Assembly (NCBI GenBank): GCA_946965045.2
Contig: OX337228.1
Coordinates: forward strand, 1,984,001 to 2,048,000
Reading direction: 5' to 3'
Length of the DNA: 64,000 nt
Source of the DNA: Epithemia pelagica
Taxonomy: Eukaryota > Bacillariophyta > Bacillariophyceae > Surirellales > Surirellaceae
Below the pieces are notes generated by a model that saw nothing but the letters and a program-made list of their open reading frames with translations, searched no databases and was not told the origin of the DNA. Position numbers and translations under genes: made by a program. Of this stretch, positions 1 to 9,334 are shown piece by piece. Every line of letters begins with the position of its first letter. Position 1 is the stretch's first letter.

Positions 1-995
1 TTTGGTCGTGAAGGAGCCAGAGTCGCGACCAATTTGTCCTGCGCAGCATGAAACACAATCGAATCAGAGTTTGCTAGTCCTTGATGCTGAAACAGAATGG
101 ATGCAGATGCAATCGAAGCATGTCCACACAGGGGAACTTCCACGGTAGGGGTGAAGTAGCGAATGTTGTAATGCCACGATGAATCGTCCTTGACATTTTG
201 TGACAGGGACTTCTCTTGTTGGTCTTCAGTATTTTGCGCAGGGAGCTTTCGCCATACAAACGCCGTTTCCGCCAGGTTGAACTGCTGCGCAGTAGTTTGC
301 ATCCAAGCTCGTGTTTCATTATTTTCCACATCAGTGTCATCGGGCATTAAAACCACACCAGCAGGGTTACCAGTACCTCTTCGTTTCGGGTCGGCAAAGG
401 CATCCACCACCCAGCATGGGTAATTCCATGGGATATCAATCTCACGATCCAGTTCATACCACCGTTCGCTACCATGAACGATTGGGCTTTCTCGAACAAC
501 GCGGAATCCGGCGTTGATGTAAAAACATAAAAGGTGTTTCTTGGCAAGCAAGACCATTTTTTCAATTGGAGATGATCGCTTGCCCTCATCATGCTGCATT
601 TGATTAAAACTCGAGACATGCTTGATATATTCTTGGAGCATGTAGGTCGCAATACCCTGTCGTCGATAGTCTTCTCGTACAACTACGCTATGAATCGCGA
701 GGAGCTGTCCTCCTGCATCATGAGTCGTCATACTTTCGTGCGTGAAATCCGTACAGCGGGTGGAACATACAAAGCCAATCAACGTCTCGCCACCACTGTC
801 CTCCATTTCTGAATTGCCATCAATGACAGCACAACAAAAATAAGGCGCCGCTTGATGTTGTCTGTATTGCAGCGTTGTCTTAGAAGCGGCTTCATCTTCA
901 GGATAGGAAGCATGTTCCAGTTCTATACAAGACGGAAGGTCGGTCGGAACCACCTCCCGAAATCGAATTTGTTGTTGGAGCTTTGGCATCGACAT
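1..995 (-). CDS. AANAT-like GNAT acetyltransferase fused to a PhzF-family domain (partial)
   Basis: One open frame of 331 codons runs from ATG at 995 off the left edge. The first ~165 residues look like a GNAT acetyltransferase of the arylalkylamine N-acetyltransferase type: IRFREVVPTDLPSCIELEHA at the start, AIHSVVVREDYRRQGIATYM for the acetyl-CoA loop (RRQGIA), and a C-terminal FYINAGFRVV. From about residue 185 the frame becomes a PhzF-family fold: VVDAFADPKRRGTGNPAGVV, then NLAETAFVW, then RYFTPTVEVPLCGHASIASA, all in family order. GNAT enzymes acetylate amines with acetyl-CoA. PhzF relatives are isomerase-like enzymes of mostly unknown substrate. The two domains share one uninterrupted frame with no splice signal needed. 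A second ATG lies two codons downstream. The C-terminal half of the PhzF domain is outside the window, so its completeness is unknown. Confidence 0.85.
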   Translation of the reverse strand, partial: MSMPKLQQQIRFREVVPTDLPSCIELEHASYPEDEAASKTTLQYRQHQAAPYFCCAVIDGNSEMEDSGGETLIGFVCSTRCTDFTHESMTTHDAGGQLLAIHSVVVREDYRRQGIATYMLQEYIKHVSSFNQMQHDEGKRSSPIEKMVLLAKKHLLCFYINAGFRVVRESPIVHGSERWYELDREIDIPWNYPCWVVDAFADPKRRGTGNPAGVVLMPDDTDVENNETRAWMQTTAQQFNLAETAFVWRKLPAQNTEDQQEKSLSQNVKDDSSWHYNIRYFTPTVEVPLCGHASIASASILFQHQGLANSDSIVFHAAQDKLVATLAPSRP

Positions 996-1610
996 GGCCA
1001 CGGTCAAACAATGATGATTAGTTTCAATAATAACCGAGAAACAGAGTACAAGGAACAAACAATGGTAAAAATATCGACACAAGCAAACACCGTCCACTAC
1101 CACTTCTCGTCCCATAGAAAAGAACGCAATTGAGGGCACTCCAATGGCAAGAATGGACTGCTTCTTCTTCTCTAGTTGTACGTCGCCTCCCACATTTCCC
1201 CTCGCCCTCCTGGAAGTATAGTAAATCTATGCGTGTGGAGAGGAAGAAACACAGACACAAATGCAACCCCAACGAAAAGACCAGCACCACAAAAAGAAAA
1301 AGACAGACAAATGAGAGATGGCGATGCTCGGAACGGAAGAGACGACCACAAAATGCAACATCACACATACGCATGACAGCGACTCAGAAGCGATCTCAAT
1401 TGTCGCGGTCATGGTTCAACGCCCAAAGATTTCAAGTTTTCAAATTTTGGAATTTCGAAGATCTTTCTCCTCTCAAGATTTCAGATTTTTCTTTTGTTGA
1501 CGCACGTCTCATCAAATATGTCAAGCATCTCTGAGAATGAGATAGGATTCGAATAGTTGTTGATGGCCCAGTTCTGACACAAAACCAACGTTGGACAAGA
1601 CAGACGACAC
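996..1610. other. Intergenic, between divergent genes
   Basis: This 615-base gap lies between the divergent starts of the acetyltransferase/PhzF gene and the GH1 gene. It holds only short overlapping frames with no recognisable protein and A-rich patches around 1245-1330. It presumably contains both promoters; no specific motif can be supported. Confidence 0.5.
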
Positions 1611-3293
1611 ATGAGGAAGCACGATGATGAGAATACGGCACTCCTTGGATCAGGCATTCAAGTGGATACAAAGGACGATCATGCCATTCGCCCATCCCGT
1701 AGTGCGGCGGTCGATCCGCGTCCAGCTATCAGGATATCGCTTCTTGCTTTTGTAGTGCTTACCGTGTCGATGATTGGATTTCATTTCTATTCCTCTCGAT
1801 CACAGTCTTCGCCAACGACGGGTTCTCCTCTCTCAGCTACCACCACTTTGGAGATTGTGAAGAATGATTCGCTTCAACTGTCGTCGCCCTATATATTCCC
1901 TCCGAACTTTACATGGGGTGCAGCAACCAGTAGTTACCAGGTTGAAGGGGCGGTGAAAGAAGATGGACGTGGTCGATCCATTTGGGATGCCTTTTGTGAA
2001 GAAGAGGGGACAATCATGGATGGTTCGAACGCTGACGTGACGTGTGATCATTACCATCGCGTGGTCAACGACGTAGCTCTCATGAAAACTATGAATCTCA
2101 AGGCGTATCGCTTTTCTATATCCTGGCCAAGAATCATGCCCAGTGGAGTCGGTCCTGTCAATTCCAAAGGAATTACCTTCTACAGCCACTTGATTGACTT
2201 GTTGATCGAGAATGGAATCGAACCATGGGTCACCTTGTTTCACTGGGATCTACCAGACGCACTTTACCAAAACTATGGAGGCTGGCTAGATCGAAACAAC
2301 ACAGTGGTAGCGTTTGGCGAATACGCTCGCATTTGCTTTCGCGCCTTTGGAGATCGCGTGCAACGGTGGGTGACCATCAACGAAGCATGGACCGTGGCCG
2401 TAAATGGACATGGCACCGGAATACATGCACCAGGTCATCAATCGGACACGGAGCCGTATATTGTCGGTCACAATCTCTTGCTGGCGCATGCCACGGCGGC
2501 TCACATTTATCATACCGAATTCGCTCCCCACCAGGAGGGAATGATTGGAATCGCCAATTGCGGTGACTTTCGGTACCCCTTGACTCCCCGTGACTATGAA
2601 GCAGCACAACGAGCCATGCTGTTCAAACTGGGATGGTTCACAGAGCCATTGTTCTTTGGAAAGTATCCATCTGTTATGGAGAAACGTCTCGGATCCCGTT
2701 TGCCCGAGTTTAGTGAACAAGACCGAGAACTGGTTCGTGGTTCCGCAGATTTTGTTGGCTTGAACTACTACTCGGCTCTGCAAGTTTCCACACCCAAAGA
2801 AAAGGCGTCCTATCAGGGATATTGGGCTGATATCGATACGGATTTTCATTTTCATCCAGATTGGGAAAAGAACGACATGGGATGGGGGATTGTCCCGGAC
2901 GGTTTACGGGAGATGCTCTTTTGGTTGTCGAATCGATACGGTCGACCCATTATTTACACAACAGAAAACGGTTCAGCTGAACCAGAGCCAAATGTTTTGG
3001 TAGCCCTACAAGACGAGAAACGTCGCAAATTTATCGAGGGGCACGTTCGTGCGTGTGCACAGGCAATTGAAGGCGGAGTTGATTTGCGAGGTTATTTTGC
3101 ATGGAGTTTTATGGACAACTTTGAATGGCAATTTGGTTATCAACGCCGATTTGGCATGTACAGGGTTGACTTTGATACCCTCGAGCGAACCCCCAAGAGC
3201 TCTGCTGTTTGGTACAACGACACAATCCAGAACCATGGTCGTAACATTCCCCGAATGAAGAGAGTGAGCTGGTATCCCTGGCATGGAGCGTGA
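1611..3293 (+). CDS. Membrane-anchored GH1 beta-glucosidase-like glycosidase
   Basis: Single-exon protein of 560 residues, close to the usual GH1 catalytic length of 450-500 plus an N-terminal anchor. Residues ~40-65 form one hydrophobic segment (ISLLAFVVLTVSMIGFHFYS) after a short charged tail, which suggests a type II membrane protein with a luminal or extracellular catalytic domain. GH1 landmarks appear in order: FTWGAATSSYQVEGA near 100, FSISWPRIMPSG, TLFHWDLPDAL, the acid/base region VTINEAWTVAVNG (Glu near 258), the nucleophile region IIYTTENGSAEP (Glu near 452), and AWSFMDNFEWQFGY with FGMYRVDF at the end. GH1 enzymes hydrolyse beta-glycosides with retention of configuration. The acid/base motif reads NEA where most members have NEP. 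The substrate cannot be told from sequence. Confidence 0.93.
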   Translation: MRKHDDENTALLGSGIQVDTKDDHAIRPSRSAAVDPRPAIRISLLAFVVLTVSMIGFHFYSSRSQSSPTTGSPLSATTTLEIVKNDSLQLSSPYIFPPNFTWGAATSSYQVEGAVKEDGRGRSIWDAFCEEEGTIMDGSNADVTCDHYHRVVNDVALMKTMNLKAYRFSISWPRIMPSGVGPVNSKGITFYSHLIDLLIENGIEPWVTLFHWDLPDALYQNYGGWLDRNNTVVAFGEYARICFRAFGDRVQRWVTINEAWTVAVNGHGTGIHAPGHQSDTEPYIVGHNLLLAHATAAHIYHTEFAPHQEGMIGIANCGDFRYPLTPRDYEAAQRAMLFKLGWFTEPLFFGKYPSVMEKRLGSRLPEFSEQDRELVRGSADFVGLNYYSALQVSTPKEKASYQGYWADIDTDFHFHPDWEKNDMGWGIVPDGLREMLFWLSNRYGRPIIYTTENGSAEPEPNVLVALQDEKRRKFIEGHVRACAQAIEGGVDLRGYFAWSFMDNFEWQFGYQRRFGMYRVDFDTLERTPKSSAVWYNDTIQNHGRNIPRMKRVSWYPWHGA

Positions 3294-3398
3294 AAAGGGA
3301 AATCGATATGTATCGGAATTTTAATTTGGTCTGGAGAACCTCACTCAAGCTTTCCGATATCCTTCAAGTGTCTAATTCTTACAAAACTACTCCTACAC

Positions 3399-4749
3399 CT
3401 ATACCTTTTTGCAGAGCTGTACAATGTCCTCGTCAGACAAGACGTGATCCCTGCCACATCGCTGAGGTTGATGTTTGGCACTCTTCCCCCACTGTTGTTT
3501 GTTAAGCAAAGAAGGTACAAGATAAGACAATAGGATGTGTGACACAGTAGAAACGACCTTGCTACAAGAACACTTACAACCCATGCATGGCTGAAATCGT
3601 CAATTAGACTCTTGTGCAATCGATTACAAAACTCCTCAATTGTTGGATTCTCTGCGTGCAATATAACCGGTTCTTCATAGTCAGGGATTTGGCCTTTTGG
3701 TTTTGTGTAAATTCGCAACATGTTACACCGATCTGGACAACAAATACATAAGTGGTGAGAAATGGTTTGTGATGCGAATGCGGACCACAGGTTCTTTGTG
3801 AAACATACCCCAGATAGACTCCATCAACTCCTCCAGATTCCATTTTTGTTGGCTGCTGATTGGCACATAGTTGGGCATTTGGTCCAGAATATCGAGCTCT
3901 TCAATCGTTATGGCATCAATTTTATTAAACACATACAGGACAGGAATATAGGCCCGGTTTCCTTCAATAACGTCAATGAATTGGTCCACCGTAATATCTT
4001 CTCTGAGGATAATTTCTGCACAGGATATTTTGTATTCCTTGCATACCAATCGTGCAACTTCGACATTCATGCCTTTCGTTTGTTTTGTAACCTCTTGGTA
4101 GCCAATTCCTCCATTTTCCTTTTTAATGAATTTGACTTCGGGTGGTGACTGATTAATCCGAATACCAAAACTAAATAGCTCACTTTCGATAATCTTTTTG
4201 TGTGTCACGGGCTTTGCGGCATCCAACACTATAAGAATCAGATTGCAGGTACGCGCTGTAGAAATGACTTGTCGTCCACGACCCCGACCATCGGCCGCCC
4301 CTTCAATGATTCCAGGCAAGTCAAGAACTTGAATGCGAGCACCTCGATATTTCATTGTTCCTGGAATACAGGTGAGTGTGGTAAATTCATATGCCGCGGC
4401 TTCACTGCGCGTCCCGGTCAGGGACGTGAGTAAGGTGCTTTTGCCCACGGACGGAAATCCCACTAAACCGATCCGAGTATCGCCACTCTTGGTCACGTCA
4501 AAGCCTCGTCCTGCATCTTTGCTTCCAGCCGATTTCCCTCCAGGGCCATTCACCAATTCCGACTAGATAGAAAATGATCAGATACCAAGGGGAATCAAAC
4601 TCCGATTCTCCAAACGATGAACGACGTACCTTGAGTTTGGCAATTTTTGCCTTGAGGGTTCCCAAGTGATAATTTGTGGCCTTGTTTTTCTGGGTACGGG
4701 CCATTTCCGCCTCCAGCTCATCAATCTTTTTTTGAATATCATCCGACAT
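3399..4749 (-). CDS. DRG1: Developmentally regulated GTP-binding protein 1 (DRG1)
   Basis: Four exons: 4749-4630, 4562-3809, 3732-3578 and 3491-3399. The introns are 67, 76 and 86 nt, with donors GTACGT, GTATGT and GTAAGT. The joined product is 373 residues, near the family length of about 367. Visible parts are an N-terminal coiled region ([20 protein letters not shown]), the G1 loop [11 protein letters not shown], switch/G3 [11 protein letters not shown]4 FNKIDA, and a C-terminal TGS domain starting [17 protein letters not shown] and ending [17 protein letters not shown]1 is a conserved cytosolic OBG/DRG-type GTPase that binds ribosomes with its partner DFRP1. Splice phases agree at every junction, and each join restores the family alignment, so the gene model is firm. 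Confidence 0.95.
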
Positions 4750-5145
4750 GATTTACGAGCACTCCAATCTTCTTCTTTTGCTTTTCGTCAACAAGACCAA
4801 GTCCGATCAAGTGATTACGGAAGTGATCGTCATAAAATGGCAGAATGGGCATGCTCGAGTGACGGGCAAGGAGGTTGGAGCCTGGTAGGGAGCACGGGGG
4901 AGATGGGCTCGGAAGCGCGACTGGGTCAATCCCAGAAACCTTTTCCCTCACAAACTCCAAATTGTGCTTACAAGACCATTTCTAAATAAAGGTGCACCTC
5001 CCGTCCGTTGCGTTCGATATGACAACTTTTTTGGAGGAACCTTGAATGCCTGCACGTTCATTGCCCTGCCAACCACAAAGGCAAGTGGAAACAGAGTTGC
5101 TATTAAGTGGTGCGCGCGTAATTGCCTCTTCGTTTGAAACCCACC
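4750..5145. other. Intergenic, between divergent genes
   Basis: These 396 bases separate the DRG1 start from the start of the secreted Ser/Pro-rich protein. Short frames here carry no recognisable motif. The region probably holds both promoters and 5' leaders. Confidence 0.5.
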
Positions 5146-7527
5146 ATGGGATCAACTAATATATCACTGGGACTTCTCTTGTCAATACCTTGGTTGCTGA
5201 TACAAGGCATCAAGTCAGTCGAAGATGACTCTTCTAGTCTATCGAGGGAAATGTTCTTCCAACGGCCATCCATGAGCCAGGAATTCCGTATGCTCCAAAC
5301 AGGGGTTTCATGCAGTCAGGTTCTGACTATGCTTGAAACGAGTGTACTGCCGAGAGACACTTGCACCTGTGAAGTCGATGGTGCATCTTCGGGTTCACAA
5401 GCAACGTTCTACACCATTAGCTGTGAAAACTTTTGTTCGACCAACTTCACAAGTGGACCTGTAGATTTTGAAGCATCCTACAGGTTTGAAATACAAGAAC
5501 GGACTGGACGAATTGTCCAATCTACAGAGACCTACACCAGCACCAGAACAGTGGGTGCGACCATTAAACTTTCCCAGGAATTTAATTTTCTCGACGGGTC
5601 TTTTCAGTCATGCGGTGTTAATGTTGACGGTACACAATGTACGTCTTGCGGACAAAGCACTTGGGCAAGCATGTGCGAGGAAAGCATGTACAACATTGAT
5701 TGTCGTAATGCTGACTCGAACCAGGGACGAGTGGACATGTGCATTCAGCAGCATCTTTTGCTGGAAGAATCAGATTTGCTAGGTCCATTGAATACGAACC
5801 TGTTTGACACGCAGTCATGTTTCGAATCAACGCCCACCTCGCCCCTCGCAATGGCGGCCTCCTCGCCGGCTTCTCCAGCCTACAGCCCAGTTTCCCCAGT
5901 TGGTGGAGCTCAAGCGAACGCCGACTCAGAGCCTCCCACCGACTCTCCATCTGCTTCTCCATCGGCTTCCCCATCAAAGCTTCCTTCAGGATCTCCGACA
6001 AATATCCCGACAAGATCTCCATCTGTGAGCCCATCAGTTTCTCCTTCAAGCTCACCGGTTTCTGTCAAGACTTCTGCGGAAGATTCCCCTGGCATTACGT
6101 TGCTTGTAGATCCCACTGCTAGTCCCAGTGTTTCGTCTGCTCCTTCTGTGAGCTTTCGCCCCACCACTTCGGAACCACCAAGCGCCGGACCAAGTGTATC
6201 ACATCGGCCCACCACGACGACGAGCCCAAGTGCATTTCCCAGTACATCACAACAACCAAGTTCGTTTCCAAGTGATTTTCCGAGTAACGTTCCAAGTACT
6301 TCGAATCGACCTACTGTAAGTCCGGCACCAAGCGCTGGTCAGAGCTCGGAGATCCCAAGTCTTTTTCCAACCGGCGAGCCTACATCTTCGTCACCCACCG
6401 CTTCTCCAACGTCACTACCCTCAGATTTTCCATCCACTGTTCCATCTGTGTCATCTGCACCTTCGGAGCTGGATCAAACTGACGTTCCAACCACGTCCCC
6501 AACAGGAACTCCGACAGCTTTGCCCACAGTCCCGCGCACGTCCAGTCCAACTGGCCCACCTTCTCTAGCTCCCACATCTCCTCCTACCTTGCCTCCCACT
6601 TTGGCACCAACAAATCGTCCAACGATCTCCAGTCAACCCACGTTATCGTTCGCGCCTTCTTCAGGAACCGAGACCCCAACCGTGTCATCAGCTACCCAAG
6701 TTCTGCTGTTCCCATCTACGATATTTGCCTATGTTGAGGGTTTGGATGAGGCCGAGTTTGCCTTTCAGACTGCAGAATATATTTTTGCAAGTTTAAAAGG
6801 TCAATTTGAAGAGTTGGAAGAAATTCGTGTCGCGGTGGTTGAGGTTGCAGGACAGTCAAGAGTAGGAATTCAAATTTCGACCATAGCCGCCGTCACCGGA
6901 CCCGTCAGCGAAGAAACAGTGCGCAAGTTGAACCTTGCCATGACACAGGCACTTCTCGATACAGATGCATATGAAAAGTCTCTAAGGAGCAATCGCAATG
7001 TTGCAGACTTTATATCGATAAAGAGAGTTGTAGTTGAGAGACCACCGCCGGGTTCCAAGGGTAACGGAAAAGGCAAAGGGAATGGAGACGACAAAGGCAA
7101 GAAGAAAAAGAAGAAGATTAAGAAAAAGGCTAAGAAGAAAACGGACAGATCCCGTCCTTGGTATTCTCCATCACACAAACCTATGATGACGGCCCCAGGC
7201 CCATGGATAATGAAGAAACGAGGCCCCACATACGGAATGAATGTTCCGAGTTCTTGGACGAGGAACAGAAACAGGGCACCCGTACCGACGACGACACACT
7301 CCGATCCTTGGAGAAATCCAAAGAATGGATTAATGAAGTACAGGGGGTCTAATCTATGGAAGATGATGATGGGAGTCCTCGTCAAGAAAGCGGCCCCGAA
7401 AATGTACAGTTGGACGAAGCCAATGAAGCGACGAAGACCAATGAAAAAGAGAGTATCCCTTCTGGGAACGAGTCAGACAGAACCAGAACAAGGGGAAAGT
7501 TCTCAAGATAATGACTCCAATAGATGA
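5146..7527 (+). CDS. Secreted Ser/Pro/Thr-rich repeat protein with Cys-rich N-domain
   Basis: The start is taken at ATG 5146 (CCACCATGG context); the frame opens eight codons earlier only with TTG. The first ~27 residues are a signal peptide (ISLGLLLSIPWLLIQG). Residues ~60-220 hold a Cys-rich domain with motifs such as DTCTCEVDG and CENFCSTNF. Residues ~235-510 are a long run of SPS/PTxxPS repeats, as in diatom wall- or surface-associated proteins. A non-repetitive domain of ~110 residues follows (SATQVLLFPSTIFAYVEGLD), then a Gly/Lys stretch (KGNGKGKGNGDDKGKKKKKK). After about 7130 the annotated frame becomes rich in Met, Trp and Arg. The +1-shifted frame there reads as a more natural acidic protein, so the true C-terminus is doubtful. 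Function unknown; export is inferred from the signal peptide. Confidence 0.75.
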   Translation: MGSTNISLGLLLSIPWLLIQGIKSVEDDSSSLSREMFFQRPSMSQEFRMLQTGVSCSQVLTMLETSVLPRDTCTCEVDGASSGSQATFYTISCENFCSTNFTSGPVDFEASYRFEIQERTGRIVQSTETYTSTRTVGATIKLSQEFNFLDGSFQSCGVNVDGTQCTSCGQSTWASMCEESMYNIDCRNADSNQGRVDMCIQQHLLLEESDLLGPLNTNLFDTQSCFESTPTSPLAMAASSPASPAYSPVSPVGGAQANADSEPPTDSPSASPSASPSKLPSGSPTNIPTRSPSVSPSVSPSSSPVSVKTSAEDSPGITLLVDPTASPSVSSAPSVSFRPTTSEPPSAGPSVSHRPTTTTSPSAFPSTSQQPSSFPSDFPSNVPSTSNRPTVSPAPSAGQSSEIPSLFPTGEPTSSSPTASPTSLPSDFPSTVPSVSSAPSELDQTDVPTTSPTGTPTALPTVPRTSSPTGPPSLAPTSPPTLPPTLAPTNRPTISSQPTLSFAPSSGTETPTVSSATQVLLFPSTIFAYVEGLDEAEFAFQTAEYIFASLKGQFEELEEIRVAVVEVAGQSRVGIQISTIAAVTGPVSEETVRKLNLAMTQALLDTDAYEKSLRSNRNVADFISIKRVVVERPPPGSKGNGKGKGNGDDKGKKKKKKIKKKAKKKTDRSRPWYSPSHKPMMTAPGPWIMKKRGPTYGMNVPSSWTRNRNRAPVPTTTHSDPWRNPKNGLMKYRGSNLWKMMMGVLVKKAAPKMYSWTKPMKRRRPMKKRVSLLGTSQTEPEQGESSQDNDSNR

Positions 7528-8123
7528 CGGAGAAACTTCCTCTGGATGAATCAATGATGAAAAGAGGGTGCTGAGATCTCATCTTTTCCACCGGAAACAC
7601 TGTTCGATACTAGTTGTACTTTTAAGTAACATGGATTATCGCCACTTTTACCTGGGATTTGTCCGTTCCTCTCCCTCCAAAATGTTTTGCGTCTGTTCTG
7701 CTTCAACTTGATGATCTGGGATTTCTTTGTTGAGCAGGAAACGAATAAAAGAGGCAAAAGCCAAAAGCTTTGCTTGTTTCAGAGGTACCATAGTCCTGTC
7801 TACCTACTGATATTTTGAAACCTTATCATAGTCATAGTCTATGATACCATACTCATTGACGGAAAGATGCGACATTACGTGTCCAGCTGTCTGTACAGAG
7901 CTCGTATGGTTGTGTAGTCTCCTCTGAGCGTCATGGAAACTATTATTTAATGAATACTTGGATCAGGAAGCTACCACCCGATGGGTAGTGCAACTGAGAC
8001 CCAGCTGTGACAAAAGGGCAGGCGGCTTCAGACACATCGGCGACAACAAAGAGCGAAGAACGAGGAGACAAGACAGACAACAATCAATCTGTTGTCACAA
8101 AAATTCAGGAGTTGTGGACGACG
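7528..8123. other. Intergenic plus unresolved 5' end of carrier gene
   Basis: No gene is evident from 7528 to about 7980. From 7998 a frame continuous with the downstream carrier is open, but it lacks an ATG before 8124. An out-of-frame ATG at 7981 (MGSATETQ, then stop) could be the true start if there is a one-base error or a small upstream exon. Confidence 0.4.
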
Positions 8124-9236
8124 ATGACGGAATCTCGCAAGGCAACGTTGTTAGAGTCCATGGCTCTTGGAGGAGCCGCCGCTTCTTTTGCTGTCAACTT
8201 TACGCATCCCATGTGAGTACCAATCGATTAATCTCCGCGTGCAAGAGTTCATTGATAGATGTGAAGCTTGAAGCCGATGAATCTTGTCGAGTCGGCAGAA
8301 AGCGAACAGAAATCAATCGGAAAAGAATCATCTCACCTCTTGCCTTTTCATACACCATCGACCTACTTTTACATAGCGAGACTGTCAAAACTCGCATGCA
8401 AGTGAGTGGGGGTGGTCTGGGCAGTACCATTTCAGGTATTGCGTCGAATGAAGGCTTTGGTGCCTTTTGGAAAGGTATTCTTTTTGCGTATGGACGAGAA
8501 CTCTCTTACACTGCGATAAAGCTTGGTGCCTATGCCCCTGTCCGTGATGCCTTGGGTGCAGGAAAGGATTCACCTGTTTTCTTGAAATTTATCGCCGGAG
8601 CGATCACGGGAGGGATTGGATCGTTCATTGGCAATCCTTTTGGTACGTTTTACGACTCGTCGAAGAGCACTGGGTATGGTGCCAATTGACTGTGAAACGG
8701 CTTGTGAAACCTCATTTTACTCATATTACTGTTATCTGTTAGACGTTTTGAAAACACTTGCCCAAACGAACAAGGATAAGGCCGTTCCATTGCCCAGGCT
8801 AATGGGACAAATGTACCACGACCAGGGAATTGGGGGCTTCTATCGTGGAGTGGAAGTCAACATCGCTCGAGCCTGTGTACTGAATGCGACAAAGATGGGA
8901 TGCTATGACATGTCAAAGGGATATGTTGTAGGTATCACTGGTTGGAAAAGAAAAGATCCGCGTACGGCGTTTTCGGCTGCCTTTATTGCTGGATTTTTTA
9001 TGACTTGTACTGTGGCGCCGTGGGATATGCTTCGAACCAAACTAATGAACCAACCAACAGACAGGAAAATATACAATGGATTCTCAGACTGCTTGGTTAA
9101 GACTGTCCGTGATGACGGTTTCTTCTCTCTATGGAGAGGCTTCATACCAATCTGGGCTCGTTTCGCCCCACAAGCAACCCTCCAGTTGATGACTCTTGAG
9201 TTCCTTTACGAATCATTTGGTTTCAAAAGTATTTAA
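8124..9236 (+). CDS. Mitochondrial carrier family (SLC25) protein
   Basis: Three exons: 8124-8212, 8377-8642 and 8743-9236. The introns are 164 and 100 nt, with donors GTGAGT and GTACGT. The product is about 282 residues, the usual size for this family. All three tandem signature repeats are present and are completed by the splices: HPIETVKTRM, NPFDVLKTL and [10 protein letters not shown]. Six transmembrane helices are expected, for example around [27 protein letters not shown] and [11 protein letters not shown]. Members exchange metabolites across the inner mitochondrial membrane. The sequence resembles the dicarboxylate/oxaloacetate/uncoupling-protein branch, but the substrate cannot be assigned. 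The start is uncertain: the frame is open upstream to 7998 without an ATG, so a further exon may be missing. Confidence 0.88.
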
Positions 9237-9334
9237 GTTTCTATGTTAGGTCTCATAGTGTATGGATGCACGGAAAAATCGCTTACTACAATTATGAGCA
9301 TTCTAAAATGCCTTAGTATTCATGAATCGTCGTC

